Source: Chryseobacterium gleum
Lineage (GTDB): Bacteria > Bacteroidota > Bacteroidia > Flavobacteriales > Flavobacteriaceae
DNA: 64,000 nucleotides
Reading direction: 5' to 3'
Assembly (NCBI GenBank): GCA_945897915.1
Contig: CAMDGB010000003.1
Location: 62,001 to 126,000 of the forward strand
A program made the position numbers and the translations under genes. Positions 1 to 9,634 of the stretch are shown one piece after another (position 1 is the stretch's first letter; each line of letters begins with the position of its first letter). The notes beneath the pieces were generated by a model. The model worked only from the letters and a program-made list of their open reading frames with translations. It was not told where the DNA came from and ran no database searches.

Positions 1-578
1 TTGTCAAATTCTTCTTCCCAAGTGGCTTTCGCTTGACGACAAATTTTTATGCCTTTAATTTTATCTGTTTTTGGAAAATTTACATTCAAAACCACACCTT
101 CAGGTAAGCCGTTTTCTAAAACTTCTAAGGCAATTTTCTTGATAAAAGGTTTGATAAATTCAAAATTTGCATCCCAACTGTAATCACATAATGAAAATCC
201 AATAGAAGGAATGCCTTCAATACCGCCTTCCACAGCAGCACTCATCGTACCAGAATAAATTACATTTATAGAGGAATTAGACCCATGATTGACACCGGAA
301 ACACATAAATCAGGTTTACTTTTCATCACTTCATGTACGCCCATTTTTACACAATCTACTGGTGTTCCAGAACAACTGTAGGCATTATTTGCACCTAAAA
401 AATTAGGAATATGTTTCAATTCTAAAGTGCTATTTATGGTAATAGCGTGACCCATGCCACTTTGTGCGCTATCTGGCGCAATGATATAAATTTCACCTAA
501 TTCATGCATGACTTCAACTAAAGCTTTTATGCCTGGAGCAGCAATTCCGTCGTCATTAGTAACTAGAATTTTTTTCAT
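1..578 (-). CDS. surE: 5'/3'-nucleotidase SurE, C-terminus beyond window
   Basis: SurE is a metal-dependent phosphatase that removes phosphate from nucleoside monophosphates and is often a survival protein of stationary phase. The translation begins MKKILVTNDDGI, the family signature with the two metal-binding aspartates, followed by APGIKAL. A second metal-binding stretch reads SGVNHGSNSS, and the FSLC and VNFP segments also fit the family. About 192 residues are visible of the usual 250 or so. The stop codon lies to the left of the window, so the gene is partial only because of the window edge. It is divergent from the Prc-type protease at 712. Confidence 0.95.
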   Translation of the reverse strand, partial: MKKILVTNDDGIAAPGIKALVEVMHELGEIYIIAPDSAQSGMGHAITINSTLELKHIPNFLGANNAYSCSGTPVDCVKMGVHEVMKSKPDLCVSGVNHGSNSSINVIYSGTMSAAVEGGIEGIPSIGFSLCDYSWDANFEFIKPFIKKIALEVLENGLPEGVVLNVNFPKTDKIKGIKICRQAKATWEEEFD

Positions 579-644
579 TTTACAATTGTGTTAATTTATT
601 TGCTAATTTATTATAATTTATGATTTATTTGCAGATAAAAATAT

Positions 645-652
645 TAAATTTG
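645..652 (+). promoter_or_regulatory. candidate -7 element for the S41 protease gene
   Basis: TAAATTTG fits the Bacteroidota TAnnTTTG -7 consensus and lies 59 bases before the ATG at 712. A TTG at 629-631 is only 13 bases upstream, shorter than the usual 17 to 23, so the -33 box is not convincing. Confidence 0.4.
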
Positions 653-711
653 TTATCTTGTTTTTTTACAAGTAATGGAATGACTATTTGGCACGATTTT
701 AGAAGTTAAAA

Positions 712-2928
712 ATGAAAAAAAGTATAGAATTTATGAAAAGAAATTATAAGGTTTTATTAGTTGTAGGGATATTAGTTGCGGGATTATGGAGTTTTATTCC
801 TTCAAAAAAAATAACCGGCGACGATAAAGATAAAATGTTAATTGAACTGTTGTCTTTTGTGTTAGAAAAAGGTCATTTTTCACCAATTGAAATAAATGAT
901 GAATTTTCTAAAAAAGCGTATGCCGCTTACATTGAATCATTAGATCCTACAAAACGATTTTTCATTCAATCTGATATTACTGAATTTCAAAAATATGAAT
1001 TGGCTATTGATGATATGATTCGTAGCAAAGATTTGGCGTTTTTTGATTTAACATACAAAAGATTAATGTTAAGAATGAAAGAATCCAAAGTAATTTATAC
1101 TAACATTCTTTCCAAACCATTAGATTTAAATGATAATGAAACCATAAATGTAGATTATGAAAAACTACCCTATGCTGCTACTAAGATTGATTTAGATCAG
1201 CGTTGGAGAAAGCAATTAGAACTTGCTGTTTTGAGTGATATTACAGATAAAGAAGACATTCAAAACGCTTTAAAGTCTGAAATTTTAGATGAATCGAGTG
1301 CTACTAAAGTAGAAAAACCGGCAGAAAAAACCGAACCAAAATCTTTTGAAGAATTAGAAAAAACAGCTAGAAAAACCACAGAAAGTAATTTAAATAATAA
1401 TTTTAGTTTCATTGCTGAATTAACTCGTGAAGATTGGTTTACCGTTTATATCAATGCGATTGTAACCCAATACGACCCACATACGTATTATTTTTCTCCA
1501 GAAGATAAAGAGAAATTTGATGTAAGTATGAGTGGAAAATTTGAAGGAATTGGTGCGCGTTTACAAAAGAAAAATGAAGGTATTGAAGTGTCTGAATTAA
1601 TAAGTGGAGGCCCTGCATGGCGAGGTAAATTATTAGAACAAGGCGATGTTATTATTAAAGTAGCCCAAGCAAATGAGGAGGCGATTGACATTGCAGGCAT
1701 GCGATTAGACGACGTGATAAAAAAAATAAAAGGACCAAAAGGAACTTTGGTGAAACTTACCGTAAAAAAAGTAGACGGTTCTGTAAAAGTGGTTCCAATT
1801 GTAAGGGACGAAGTAGAAACTGAAGAAACCTTTGCAAAATCAACCTTGGTAGAAAAAGACGGGAAGTTATTTGGTGTGATTTATTTACCGAAATTTTACC
1901 AAACTTTTGAAAATAGATCTAACAGAGATGCCTTTAAAGATGTAGCTATTGAAGTCGAAAGATTAAAAGCCATGAATGTACAAGGTATTGTAATGGATTT
2001 ACGTGATAATGGCGGTGGATCTTTAGAAACGGTAGTTAAAATGACAGGTTTATTTATTGATAAAGGCCCAGTAGTTCAAGTAAAACCAGCAGGTGGTAAA
2101 GCTCAAATTTTACCAGACTCTGATCCTAAAGTACAATGGAATGGTCCTTTAGTAGTAATGATTAATAATTATTCGGCTTCAGCATCAGAAATATTTGCAG
2201 CTGCAATTCAGGATTATAATAGAGGAATTATTATTGGAAGCAAGCAATCGTATGGAAAAGGGACTGTTCAGAATGTATTTGAATTAAATGAATTTGTTCG
2301 TGGCAATCAATACGGAGAATTAGGCGCTTTAAAAACCACTACTCAAAAATTTTATAGAGTAAATGGCGGCTCTACACAATTAGAAGGTGTAAAAAGTGAT
2401 ATTGTAATGCCAGATCGTTTTAGCTTTATGCAAACAGGTGAAAAAGATGAAAAAAGTGCTTTGCCATGGGATAAAATTGAGCCAGCAATTTATACACCAT
2501 TATTTCAAAACTTTGAAAAAGTAATTGCGAATAGTAAAAAAAGAATTGCTACTAATGATAACTTTAATTTAATTTCCGAAAATGCAAAATGGATTAACGA
2601 TAGAAAAGAAGACAATACTATAAGTTTAAATTATACTGCCTATAAAAAAGAAATTGCCGATATTGAATCGCAAACTAAAAAATTTAAGAGTCTTGAAAAA
2701 TATAAAAACAACCTAAATTTCACTTCTTTACCATACGAATTAGAATTAATGGATAAAGATGAATTGTTAAAAGAAAAACGTGAAAGATGGCATGCAGAAT
2801 TAGTAAAAGATATTTATATGACAGAAACATTAAATGTATTAACTGATTTAACTGTTTTAGACACAAACAAACCTATTGTTAAAACTAAAAAAGATAAAAA
2901 TTTAAAAGAAAAATTAGCTTCAAAATAA
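712..2928 (+). CDS. carboxy-terminal processing peptidase (Prc/Tsp type, S41)
   Basis: This is a periplasmic tail-specific protease of 738 residues that cleaves proteins at their C-termini. A membrane anchor or uncleaved signal covers about residues 12-30 (YKVLLVVGILVAGLWSF). An N-terminal helical region follows, then a PDZ domain at about 280-360 (GIGARLQ...GGPAWRGKLLEQGDVI) and the S41 catalytic core. The catalytic serine is about S490 in NYSASASE, with its lysine partner about K516 in SYGKGTVQ. A lysine-rich C-terminal region resembles the DUF3340 part of E. coli Prc. Length and order match Prc rather than the shorter CtpA. It stands alone, with a terminator just downstream. Confidence 0.93.
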   Translation: MKKSIEFMKRNYKVLLVVGILVAGLWSFIPSKKITGDDKDKMLIELLSFVLEKGHFSPIEINDEFSKKAYAAYIESLDPTKRFFIQSDITEFQKYELAIDDMIRSKDLAFFDLTYKRLMLRMKESKVIYTNILSKPLDLNDNETINVDYEKLPYAATKIDLDQRWRKQLELAVLSDITDKEDIQNALKSEILDESSATKVEKPAEKTEPKSFEELEKTARKTTESNLNNNFSFIAELTREDWFTVYINAIVTQYDPHTYYFSPEDKEKFDVSMSGKFEGIGARLQKKNEGIEVSELISGGPAWRGKLLEQGDVIIKVAQANEEAIDIAGMRLDDVIKKIKGPKGTLVKLTVKKVDGSVKVVPIVRDEVETEETFAKSTLVEKDGKLFGVIYLPKFYQTFENRSNRDAFKDVAIEVERLKAMNVQGIVMDLRDNGGGSLETVVKMTGLFIDKGPVVQVKPAGGKAQILPDSDPKVQWNGPLVVMINNYSASASEIFAAAIQDYNRGIIIGSKQSYGKGTVQNVFELNEFVRGNQYGELGALKTTTQKFYRVNGGSTQLEGVKSDIVMPDRFSFMQTGEKDEKSALPWDKIEPAIYTPLFQNFEKVIANSKKRIATNDNFNLISENAKWINDRKEDNTISLNYTAYKKEIADIESQTKKFKSLEKYKNNLNFTSLPYELELMDKDELLKEKRERWHAELVKDIYMTETLNVLTDLTVLDTNKPIVKTKKDKNLKEKLASK

Positions 2929-2947
2929 CGAATTATTATAGATATAT

Positions 2948-2980
2948 AAAGCCATTCATTTTCTTCTTGAATGGCTTTTT
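2948..2980 (+). terminator. intrinsic terminator after the S41 protease gene
   Basis: An 11-base inverted repeat (AAAGCCATTCA / TGAATGGCTTT) with a 9-base loop, followed by a run of T. It lies 20 bases after the stop codon at 2928. Confidence 0.85.
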
Positions 2981-3028
2981 AGTTTACTATTGTTTTTGTA
3001 AATCGTTTGGATTTTGAATACTACAAAA

Positions 3029-3838
3029 TTAATCTGTAATTAGTATTTTTTCTAACGCAATAACTTTATTTCCATCCGTTAGTTTAACAAAATACAGTCC
3101 ACTTGAAAGATTATCACGGGATAAGAAAACGGTCTGCCCCGAAAGATTATTAACTTGTTTAACTATTTGCCCGTATAAATTATAAATATTCAAGGTGGCA
3201 TTTTTTAGATTGCTATTTGTTTGAATAGTAGTCGAACTTACAAAAGGATTGGGAAATATTGAAAAAAGATTTTTGTTTGTATATTCGGTATTACTTAAGT
3301 TATTTTGTCCCGACTGTATACAAGCATTTGGAGTACTTTCATATGCATAATCTTTTATAGTAAAAGAGGCAGAATTTGCTAGAATATCTATCCGTGCCCA
3401 GCCATAGTATGTGTTTGTGCCTACAATTAGTTTTAGTGCTAAATATTTATCTGAAGCGCCTACCCAGTAACCAATACTTGTTCCCAATGCCAAAGTGCCA
3501 GGATTATTAAAATCATACCATGTTGCAAGTGATGCACAAATAGTATTAGATGATGATAACGCCCATGATAAATAAGTGCCATTAACAAAATTTCCTGAAT
3601 AAGCATTGTTGTTTTGTGGATTACACATAACTCCAATTGTGCTTGCACTTCCACCAAAATAAATTATAAAATCAACAACCGTATCATTATTTAAATCCAA
3701 AGAATATGTCGCGTTTGGAGTGGCGTCAGGTATATCAGTATAAATAATTTGGGAATATAACTTACTATTTACAAAAAACAATATCAATATAACACATAAA
3801 GTTGTTACTCTTTTATGAAATATATTTTTTGTTTTCAT
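3029..3838 (-). CDS. secreted protein with T9SS type A sorting domain
   Basis: This is a probable extracellular protein exported by Sec and then by the type IX secretion system. The preferred start is the ATG at 3838 (MKTKNIFHKRVTT), which gives a clean signal peptide ending near NSKLYSQ. A longer frame reaches 3859 but would overlap the rodA stop. The middle is beta-rich and unassigned (VVDFIIYFGG, WARIDILA). The last 85 or so residues are a type A sorting domain: FSIFPNPF, then LNIYNLYGQIVKQV, then LSSGLYFVKL. It starts 14 bases after rodA and may be read through from the elongasome operon, though its role looks unrelated. Substrate unknown. Confidence 0.88.
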   Translation of the reverse strand: MKTKNIFHKRVTTLCVILILFFVNSKLYSQIIYTDIPDATPNATYSLDLNNDTVVDFIIYFGGSASTIGVMCNPQNNNAYSGNFVNGTYLSWALSSSNTICASLATWYDFNNPGTLALGTSIGYWVGASDKYLALKLIVGTNTYYGWARIDILANSASFTIKDYAYESTPNACIQSGQNNLSNTEYTNKNLFSIFPNPFVSSTTIQTNSNLKNATLNIYNLYGQIVKQVNNLSGQTVFLSRDNLSSGLYFVKLTDGNKVIALEKILITD

Positions 3839-3852
3839 TAATACTAATAGAT

Positions 3853-5109
3853 TTACCATTCATTAACTTTATTGGCATCTAATTTTATAAATATAAATAG
3901 CATAATAGTAAATGCCCACAAACTAGACCCACCGTAGGAGAAAAAGGGTAGTGGTATGCCAATAGTGGGGAATAAACGTATAAGCATGGCAATATTTACA
4001 AAAAAGTGAGTAAATAAATAGGTGGCTACACAATAACCATATACCCTGCTAAATCTTGTTTTTTGGCGTTCTGCAAGGAATAATATTCGCAAAAATAAAA
4101 TTACAAATAATCCAATAACTATTACATTTCCTACAAATCCCCATTCTTCACCAACCGTTGTAAAAATATAGTCCGTATGTTGCTCTGGCACAAAACCGCC
4201 TTTTGTTTGCGTGCCTTCTAAGTAACCTTTACCAAAAAATCCTCCTGAACCAATAGCTATCATAGATTGATTTAAATTGTATCCTTCGGCTTTCATGTTT
4301 ACATCTTTTCCTAAAAGTACATTAATACGATCTTTTTGGTGGGGCTCTAAAACTTTATCATATACATAACTAACCGAAAAGGAAAAAAGTGATATTGCTA
4401 TAAAAATTAATCCGTAAACAATAGGATTCCGAGAAATCAGTCGATTAAATATAAAATGAATCACCATAAATATTCCAATAAATGAAATTAAATAAATGGG
4501 TTTAATGATAAGCGCTAAAAGGAAAGTAGCAATGGAAATGGCTCCAGTCCACAAATACCAACCTGGTAATCCTTCTCTAAATAAGACAAAAATTAAGGAT
4601 AAAAAAATCATGGCGCTACCTGTATCTGGTTGTAATAAAATTAACAAAACAGGAAGTCCAATAATTGCAAACGCTATATATTGAAAGTTTTTTTTGGCTA
4701 AGTTTACTTGTGCATCACTTAAATATTTAGATAAAAGTAAGGCTACAGCTGTTTTTACAAACTCGGAAGGTTGAAAACCAAAACCTCCAAATTGGTACCA
4801 GTTGGTTTGTCCTTTTTTGCTCACTCCAAATACAAATAATCCCAAAAGTAAGGCTATTCCAATTCCATAAAATACAGAAGAAAATCGTTCAAAAATTTTT
4901 GAATCTATAAATAGAATAGAAAATATTATTGGTATAGAAATAAGCATAAAAATCATTTGTCTGCCATAATTCAAACTAAAATCAAAAGTATATTCTTGAT
5001 TAGCAGGAACGGTAACAGAATATATAGTCATCCATCCAAATACTACTAGTATGAAGTATAATGAAACGGTTATCCAATCGATGGAATTACTAATATCTTG
5101 GTTTTTCAT
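3853..5109 (-). CDS. rodA: rod shape-determining protein RodA (SEDS glycosyltransferase)
   Basis: RodA is the SEDS-family peptidoglycan polymerase that works with PBP2 during cell elongation. The 418-residue protein has about ten membrane segments. It shows family signatures such as GFQPSEFVKTAVALLLSKYL, LLQPDTGSAMIF, an extracellular loop near KDVNMKAEGYNLNQSMIAIGSGG, and a C-terminal PLPFFSYGGSS motif. It is the last of the five-gene mreB-mreC-mreD-mrdA-rodA run, 54 bases after mrdA. RodA rather than FtsW is favoured by the neighbouring mre and PBP2 genes. Confidence 0.96.
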   Translation of the reverse strand: MKNQDISNSIDWITVSLYFILVVFGWMTIYSVTVPANQEYTFDFSLNYGRQMIFMLISIPIIFSILFIDSKIFERFSSVFYGIGIALLLGLFVFGVSKKGQTNWYQFGGFGFQPSEFVKTAVALLLSKYLSDAQVNLAKKNFQYIAFAIIGLPVLLILLQPDTGSAMIFLSLIFVLFREGLPGWYLWTGAISIATFLLALIIKPIYLISFIGIFMVIHFIFNRLISRNPIVYGLIFIAISLFSFSVSYVYDKVLEPHQKDRINVLLGKDVNMKAEGYNLNQSMIAIGSGGFFGKGYLEGTQTKGGFVPEQHTDYIFTTVGEEWGFVGNVIVIGLFVILFLRILFLAERQKTRFSRVYGYCVATYLFTHFFVNIAMLIRLFPTIGIPLPFFSYGGSSLWAFTIMLFIFIKLDANKVNEW

Positions 5110-5163
5110 TTGTGTTTATTTTCCGTTTTGTTTTGGAAATTTTTTGGATGTTGAAAAATATAA

Positions 5164-7113
5164 TTATTTTTTGTTTTCCGTCACTTTTTTCTTTTCTTTT
5201 TCTACTTCTTTTTTAGATTTTAATTTCATTCGAATCGAATCTGTTTTATCTAATTTTGGCTTGTAAATAGAATCTTTATTTGGATATAATTTTCGATATT
5301 GCCAGTTTAAGTTTCCTTCTAACATTCGTTTTTCTAAATCTGTTCGGGTAATTTTCTTATTTAAATATTTTTCAATCATCAGCGTAGCTATAGGTCCAGC
5401 CCAAGTATTTCCAAAATGGCCGTTTTCCACAATCACTGCAATGGCAATTTTAGGGCGAATTCTAGGTGCAAATGCTACAAATTCAGAATGATCTTCTAAT
5501 TGTACTCGCTTTCCATTTATTTTAGCAAAATTTTCAGCAGTTCCTGTTTTTCCGCATATTTCCAAGCCTTCAACGCCTAAACCAAAAGCTGTCCCTCTGT
5601 TGTAAACATCAAATAAACCATTTACTATTGCATCAAAATGCCTTCTGTTAATTGTTGTAACATGTTTGGTGGTGTATTTTGAATCTATTTTTTTACCTTT
5701 TATATTTTTGATGATATGAGGAGTAAAATAGTAACCTCTATTTGCAATAGTAGCCATCATATTTGCCAACTGTATTGGCGTCATAGAAACCTCACCTTGA
5801 CCAATTGAATTTGAAATAATAGTAGTAGAACGCCATCCGCCATTTGGATAAAAATGCTCGTAAAATTTTGAAGTTGGAATGTGTCCTTTTCTACCTGGAG
5901 GCAAATCATAGCCCATAAATTTTCCCAAACCAAAACTTTTTAAGTGATTCGCCCAAGCATCAACACCGTCTTTTGGTCTTTTGTATTTTTCAATTGTTCG
6001 CTTGTATGTATTAGCAAAATAGGTGTTGCAAGATTTATAAATTCCGAAATTTAATTGTATCACGCCGCCCGGACAGTGACAACGCATAAACGCCCCACGG
6101 CCGTATGAAAACCCATGATTACACGTAAATGACGTTTGGGTATCAATTACACCTTCTTGCAAGCCTACTAAACCTGTAAGAATTTTAAATGGAGAACCAG
6201 GAGGAAATTCTCCTAATAAGCCCCTGTCGAATAAAGGTTTAGCAATGGAATCATTGTATAATTTTGTATAATTTCTTGAACGTTGTCTGCCAACTAACAA
6301 AGCTGGATCATAAGAAGGCGCGGTTATTAAAGCTAAAATTTCACCAGTACTTGGCTCAATAGCTACAATTCCGCCACGTTTGTTTACCATTAATTCTTCG
6401 CCATATTTTTGTAATTCTCCATCAATAGCTAAAGTTACATCGCTACCTTGTTTTGCAATGGTATCAAATTTTCCTTCTTTGTAAGAACCAATTTCTCTAT
6501 TGTGTTTATCTTTTAGAATATATTTCACACCTTTTACACCACGTAACATTTCTTCATAAGCTTCTTCAACACCTTGTCTGCCAATTAAATCGCCGCTTTT
6601 ATAATAAGGATTGTCTTTTATAATAGCATCATTTACTTGTGTAATAAATCCGAAAATATTAGCCCCATGTTTTGTTTGATACTCTCTTAAAGATCGTTTT
6701 TGAATGTAAAAACCATTGTATTTTCTTATTTTTTCTTGAAAACCAGCAAATTCTATTTTGTTTAATTGCGAAAGAAAAAGGGAAGGTAATCTTGGGCTGT
6801 AAATTTTGGCTTTACCAATTTTTTCTAAAAATTCTTCTTTTGTAATTTGAAGGATTTTACAAAATTCAAGTGTATCAATATCTTTTACTTCTTTTGGAAC
6901 AACCATAATATCGTAAGATGGCTGATTGGCAACTAAAAGTTTTCCGTTTCGGTCATAAATATAACCTCTTTCAGGAAAATCGAATTTTATTTTTATGGCA
7001 TTATTTTCGGATTTTATTTTTAAAGTATCATCAATAATTTGTAAATAAAAAAGACGAACCAATAACAGGATAGATGATATAATGATAAGGGTTGGTAACA
7101 AAGTCTTTCTCAT
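5164..7113 (-). CDS. mrdA: penicillin-binding protein 2 (elongation-specific transpeptidase)
   Basis: This class B transpeptidase crosslinks peptidoglycan during elongation as the partner of RodA. Of 649 residues, an N-terminal membrane anchor covers about 5-25. A pedestal domain follows (FDFPERGYIYDRNGKLLVANQPSYD), then the transpeptidase domain with the three active motifs: GSPFK for SxxK, SCNTY for SxN, and KTGTAEN for KTG. A cluster of Cys and His before SCN (CNHG...MRCHCPGG) resembles the metal site described in E. coli PBP2. The ATG overlaps the mreD stop as ATGA. The C-terminus is a charged lysine-rich tail. Confidence 0.96.
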   Translation of the reverse strand: MRKTLLPTLIIISSILLLVRLFYLQIIDDTLKIKSENNAIKIKFDFPERGYIYDRNGKLLVANQPSYDIMVVPKEVKDIDTLEFCKILQITKEEFLEKIGKAKIYSPRLPSLFLSQLNKIEFAGFQEKIRKYNGFYIQKRSLREYQTKHGANIFGFITQVNDAIIKDNPYYKSGDLIGRQGVEEAYEEMLRGVKGVKYILKDKHNREIGSYKEGKFDTIAKQGSDVTLAIDGELQKYGEELMVNKRGGIVAIEPSTGEILALITAPSYDPALLVGRQRSRNYTKLYNDSIAKPLFDRGLLGEFPPGSPFKILTGLVGLQEGVIDTQTSFTCNHGFSYGRGAFMRCHCPGGVIQLNFGIYKSCNTYFANTYKRTIEKYKRPKDGVDAWANHLKSFGLGKFMGYDLPPGRKGHIPTSKFYEHFYPNGGWRSTTIISNSIGQGEVSMTPIQLANMMATIANRGYYFTPHIIKNIKGKKIDSKYTTKHVTTINRRHFDAIVNGLFDVYNRGTAFGLGVEGLEICGKTGTAENFAKINGKRVQLEDHSEFVAFAPRIRPKIAIAVIVENGHFGNTWAGPIATLMIEKYLNKKITRTDLEKRMLEGNLNWQYRKLYPNKDSIYKPKLDKTDSIRMKLKSKKEVEKEKKKVTENKK

Positions 7114-7616
7114 CGTTTATTAGGTTTAATTAAGTAAAGACTAATAATACATATTGCAAATGTGAAAATGGTGCTTAAAATTGTACGCGAGATAATTTCA
7201 AAAAACAAATTGAATCGATATAGTTCTAAACAAAAAAGTATAAAATGATGAAATACTATTGCAGATATGATAAAAGTAAATCGATCTACAGATAATTTAT
7301 CAGCTATTCTGATGGTCTGGTATTCATAACTTAATCCAAATGCAAATTTTAAGAAAAAAGGTCTAAAGTACGCTAAAAGTAAAGAGGCAGTTGCATGAAC
7401 ACCGCCACTGTCACAAAACAAATCCATAAGTAAACCCAAACAAAAACTTGCGGCAATAAAACCAGATTTATTTGAGTTAATTGGATATAAAATAATAAAA
7501 AGTATGTATAAATAAGGATTGATCCAACCTCCTAATTTCACCTGTTCAAGCACAACAATTTGTATTGTTAGTAAAACAATAAAACGAATTAAATTTAAAA
7601 TGAAGTTACTATTCAT
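7110..7616 (-). CDS. mreD: rod shape-determining protein MreD
   Basis: MreD is a small inner-membrane protein of the elongasome that bridges MreC and the synthases. It has 168 residues with about five hydrophobic segments (FIVLLTIQIVVLEQV, YLYILFIILYPI, FCLGLLMDLFCD). MreD sequences are weakly conserved, so the call leans on size, topology and position. Its start overlaps the mreC stop by one base and its stop overlaps the mrdA start, which indicates translational coupling. Confidence 0.92.
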   Translation of the reverse strand: MNSNFILNLIRFIVLLTIQIVVLEQVKLGGWINPYLYILFIILYPINSNKSGFIAASFCLGLLMDLFCDSGGVHATASLLLAYFRPFFLKFAFGLSYEYQTIRIADKLSVDRFTFIISAIVFHHFILFCLELYRFNLFFEIISRTILSTIFTFAICIISLYLIKPNKR

Positions 7617-8452
7617 TATTGCTTTGTTGGATCTTTTTCTGTTTCTGCTTCCAGTGTTTCTTTCTCTTTTTTCTTCTTGTTTTCAATAACATATACATAG
7701 CCAAGTGAAGTCATGTCGTTGAAAAGTCTAACATTGATTACGAATTTGTTACTGGTTTTTTCTGCAAATATTTGTTCAATTTTTCCAATTGGAATATTTT
7801 CAGGAAATATGGCAGATTGCGCTCCAGTTACAATAGTATCCCCTTTTTTTAATGTGGCTAATTTTGGCACATCAATAAGTTGCACATATCCAGCATTTTT
7901 TCCATCCCAAGTTATAGAACCAAAATGATCCGAATTTTTTATTTTTCCATTTAATGGATTTTTCGTGTGCAGAATACTAATAACTGTAGCGTAATTTTTA
8001 GAAGTTTTTTCTATAATTCCTACTACACCTTTATCGCTAATAACAGCCATATCGGTTTTCAGACCTTCGAAAAACCCTTTGCTTAATGTTAGAAAGTTTT
8101 CTTGTTTGGTGTAAGAATTCTTTATCACTTTTGCTTGTCTTACTACAAAATCCGATAAAATATTTGGAACTACAATTTTACTTTCTAAAATGGTATCTTT
8201 TTTATTGAATAGTATTTCTTTTAATCGGGCATTTTCTCTAGCTAAATCTTCATTTTTTTGTTGCAGTCCAAAGTATTCTTTTACACTGTTAATTTGGCTA
8301 TACGTATAACCTGAAAAAGCGCTTGAAGAATTAATATACTGGCTTCTATGGTAAGAATGTGATTTAATTGTAAGCGTTAATGAAATACCCAAAAGCAGCA
8401 AAAACAGCAATTTATAGCTGTTTTTAATAAGAAAAATTATTATTTGCTGCAT
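7616..8452 (-). CDS. mreC: rod shape-determining protein MreC
   Basis: MreC is the periplasmic scaffold that switches on the RodA-PBP2 pair. The 278 residues show one N-terminal membrane helix (about 10-28), a coiled-coil stretch (LQQKNEDLARENARLKEILF) and the beta domain with VIKNSYTKQENFLTLSKG, AVISDKGVVGII and TGAQSAIFPENIPIG. The tail is very rich in Lys and Glu. The gene follows mreB after 11 bases and is coupled to mreD. Confidence 0.95.
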   Translation of the reverse strand: MQQIIIFLIKNSYKLLFLLLLGISLTLTIKSHSYHRSQYINSSSAFSGYTYSQINSVKEYFGLQQKNEDLARENARLKEILFNKKDTILESKIVVPNILSDFVVRQAKVIKNSYTKQENFLTLSKGFFEGLKTDMAVISDKGVVGIIEKTSKNYATVISILHTKNPLNGKIKNSDHFGSITWDGKNAGYVQLIDVPKLATLKKGDTIVTGAQSAIFPENIPIGKIEQIFAEKTSNKFVINVRLFNDMTSLGYVYVIENKKKKEKETLEAETEKDPTKQ

Positions 8453-8463
8453 GTATTGCGTGC

Positions 8464-9492
8464 TTATTTAATTAAAATATTTTTGTACTTCGCTAAGTTT
8501 TTAAGCGTCATTCCAGTTCCTCTTACAACCGCTCTTAATGGGTCTTCTGCGATATACACTGGTAAATCAGTTTTTAATGAAATACGTTTATCTAAACCTC
8601 TAAGCATTGATCCTCCACCGGCTAAATAAATACCTGTATTGTAAATATCTGCTGCTAATTCTGGTGGTGTTTGAGATAACGTTTCCATAATAGCGTCTTC
8701 AATTCTTTGAATAGATTTATCTAATGCTTTAGCAATTTCTCTGTAAGAAACATCAACTTGTTTTGGTTTTCCAGTTAATAAATCACGTCCTTGAACCGAC
8801 ATGTCTTCAGGAGGACTTTCTAAGTCTTCGATTGCGGCACCAATTTGTATTTTAATTTTTTCTGCAGTAGTTTCTCCCACAAATAAATTGTGTTGTGTTC
8901 TCATGTAATAAATGATATCGTTGGTAAATACGTCACCAGCAATTTTTACAGATTTATCACAAACAATACCTGCTAAAGCAATCACGGCAATTTCTGTAGT
9001 TCCACCACCTATATCCACAATCATATTTCCTTTCGGTTGCATAATGTCAATTCCAATACCAATTGCCGCAGCCATTGGTTCATGAATTAAATATACTTCT
9101 TTTCCGTTAACACGTTCCGCGGATTCTTTTACAGCACGCATTTCCACTTCTGTAATTCCAGAAGGAATACAAATTACCAAACGAAGTGCTGGTGTAAAAA
9201 GTTTTTTCTTTAATGCAGGAATGCTTTTAATTAACATTTGAAGCATTTTCTCAGACGCATCAAAATCGGCAATTACTCCATCTTTTAGCGGACGAATTGT
9301 TTTTATATTTTCGTGGGTTTTTCCTTGCATCATGTTGGCTTCTTTTCCAACAGCAATTATTTTCCCAGTTATTCGGTCTCTCGCAACAATTGAAGGACAG
9401 TCTATTACGACTTTATCGTTGTGAATTATTAGTGTATTTGCGGTACCAAGGTCAATTGCAATGTCCTCAGTCATAAAGTCAAAAAATCCCAT
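8464..9492 (-). CDS. mreB: rod shape-determining protein MreB (bacterial actin)
   Basis: MreB forms membrane-bound actin-like filaments that guide wall synthesis. The 342-residue protein shows all actin-fold signatures: IAIDLGTANTLI for phosphate 1, MIVDIGGGTTEIAVIAL for phosphate 2, and the adenosine motif YLAGGGSMLRGLDKRI. The N-terminal MGFFDFMTEDI is a likely amphipathic membrane-binding stretch. It is the first gene of the elongasome operon, preceded by its own -7 element and separated from purH by a terminator. Confidence 0.98.
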   Translation of the reverse strand: MGFFDFMTEDIAIDLGTANTLIIHNDKVVIDCPSIVARDRITGKIIAVGKEANMMQGKTHENIKTIRPLKDGVIADFDASEKMLQMLIKSIPALKKKLFTPALRLVICIPSGITEVEMRAVKESAERVNGKEVYLIHEPMAAAIGIGIDIMQPKGNMIVDIGGGTTEIAVIALAGIVCDKSVKIAGDVFTNDIIYYMRTQHNLFVGETTAEKIKIQIGAAIEDLESPPEDMSVQGRDLLTGKPKQVDVSYREIAKALDKSIQRIEDAIMETLSQTPPELAADIYNTGIYLAGGGSMLRGLDKRISLKTDLPVYIAEDPLRAVVRGTGMTLKNLAKYKNILIK

Positions 9493-9537
9493 ATTTATTT
9501 GAAGGGTTTAGTATTTTGTGTAAATCTATTCAACTAA

Positions 9538-9545
9538 CAAAAGTA
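9538..9545 (-). promoter_or_regulatory. -7 element of the mreB operon promoter
   Basis: On the minus strand this reads TACTTTTG, a perfect TAnnTTTG match, 46 bases before the mreB ATG and after the purH terminator. No clear TTG box is seen at the usual distance. Confidence 0.6.
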
Positions 9546-9573
9546 TAAAATAAAATTGGAATTATTTAAAATA

Positions 9574-9608
9574 AAAACGCATTAAAAATAATTTTTTTAA
9601 TGCGTTTT
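9574..9608 (-). terminator. terminator after purH
   Basis: A nearly perfect inverted repeat (AAAACGCATTAAAAA / TTTTTTAATGCGTTTT) lies between the purH stop and the mreB promoter. On the minus strand it is followed by a T-rich stretch. Confidence 0.75.
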
Positions 9609-9634
9609 AAAATAGTGATATTTTTGAGCTGTTT

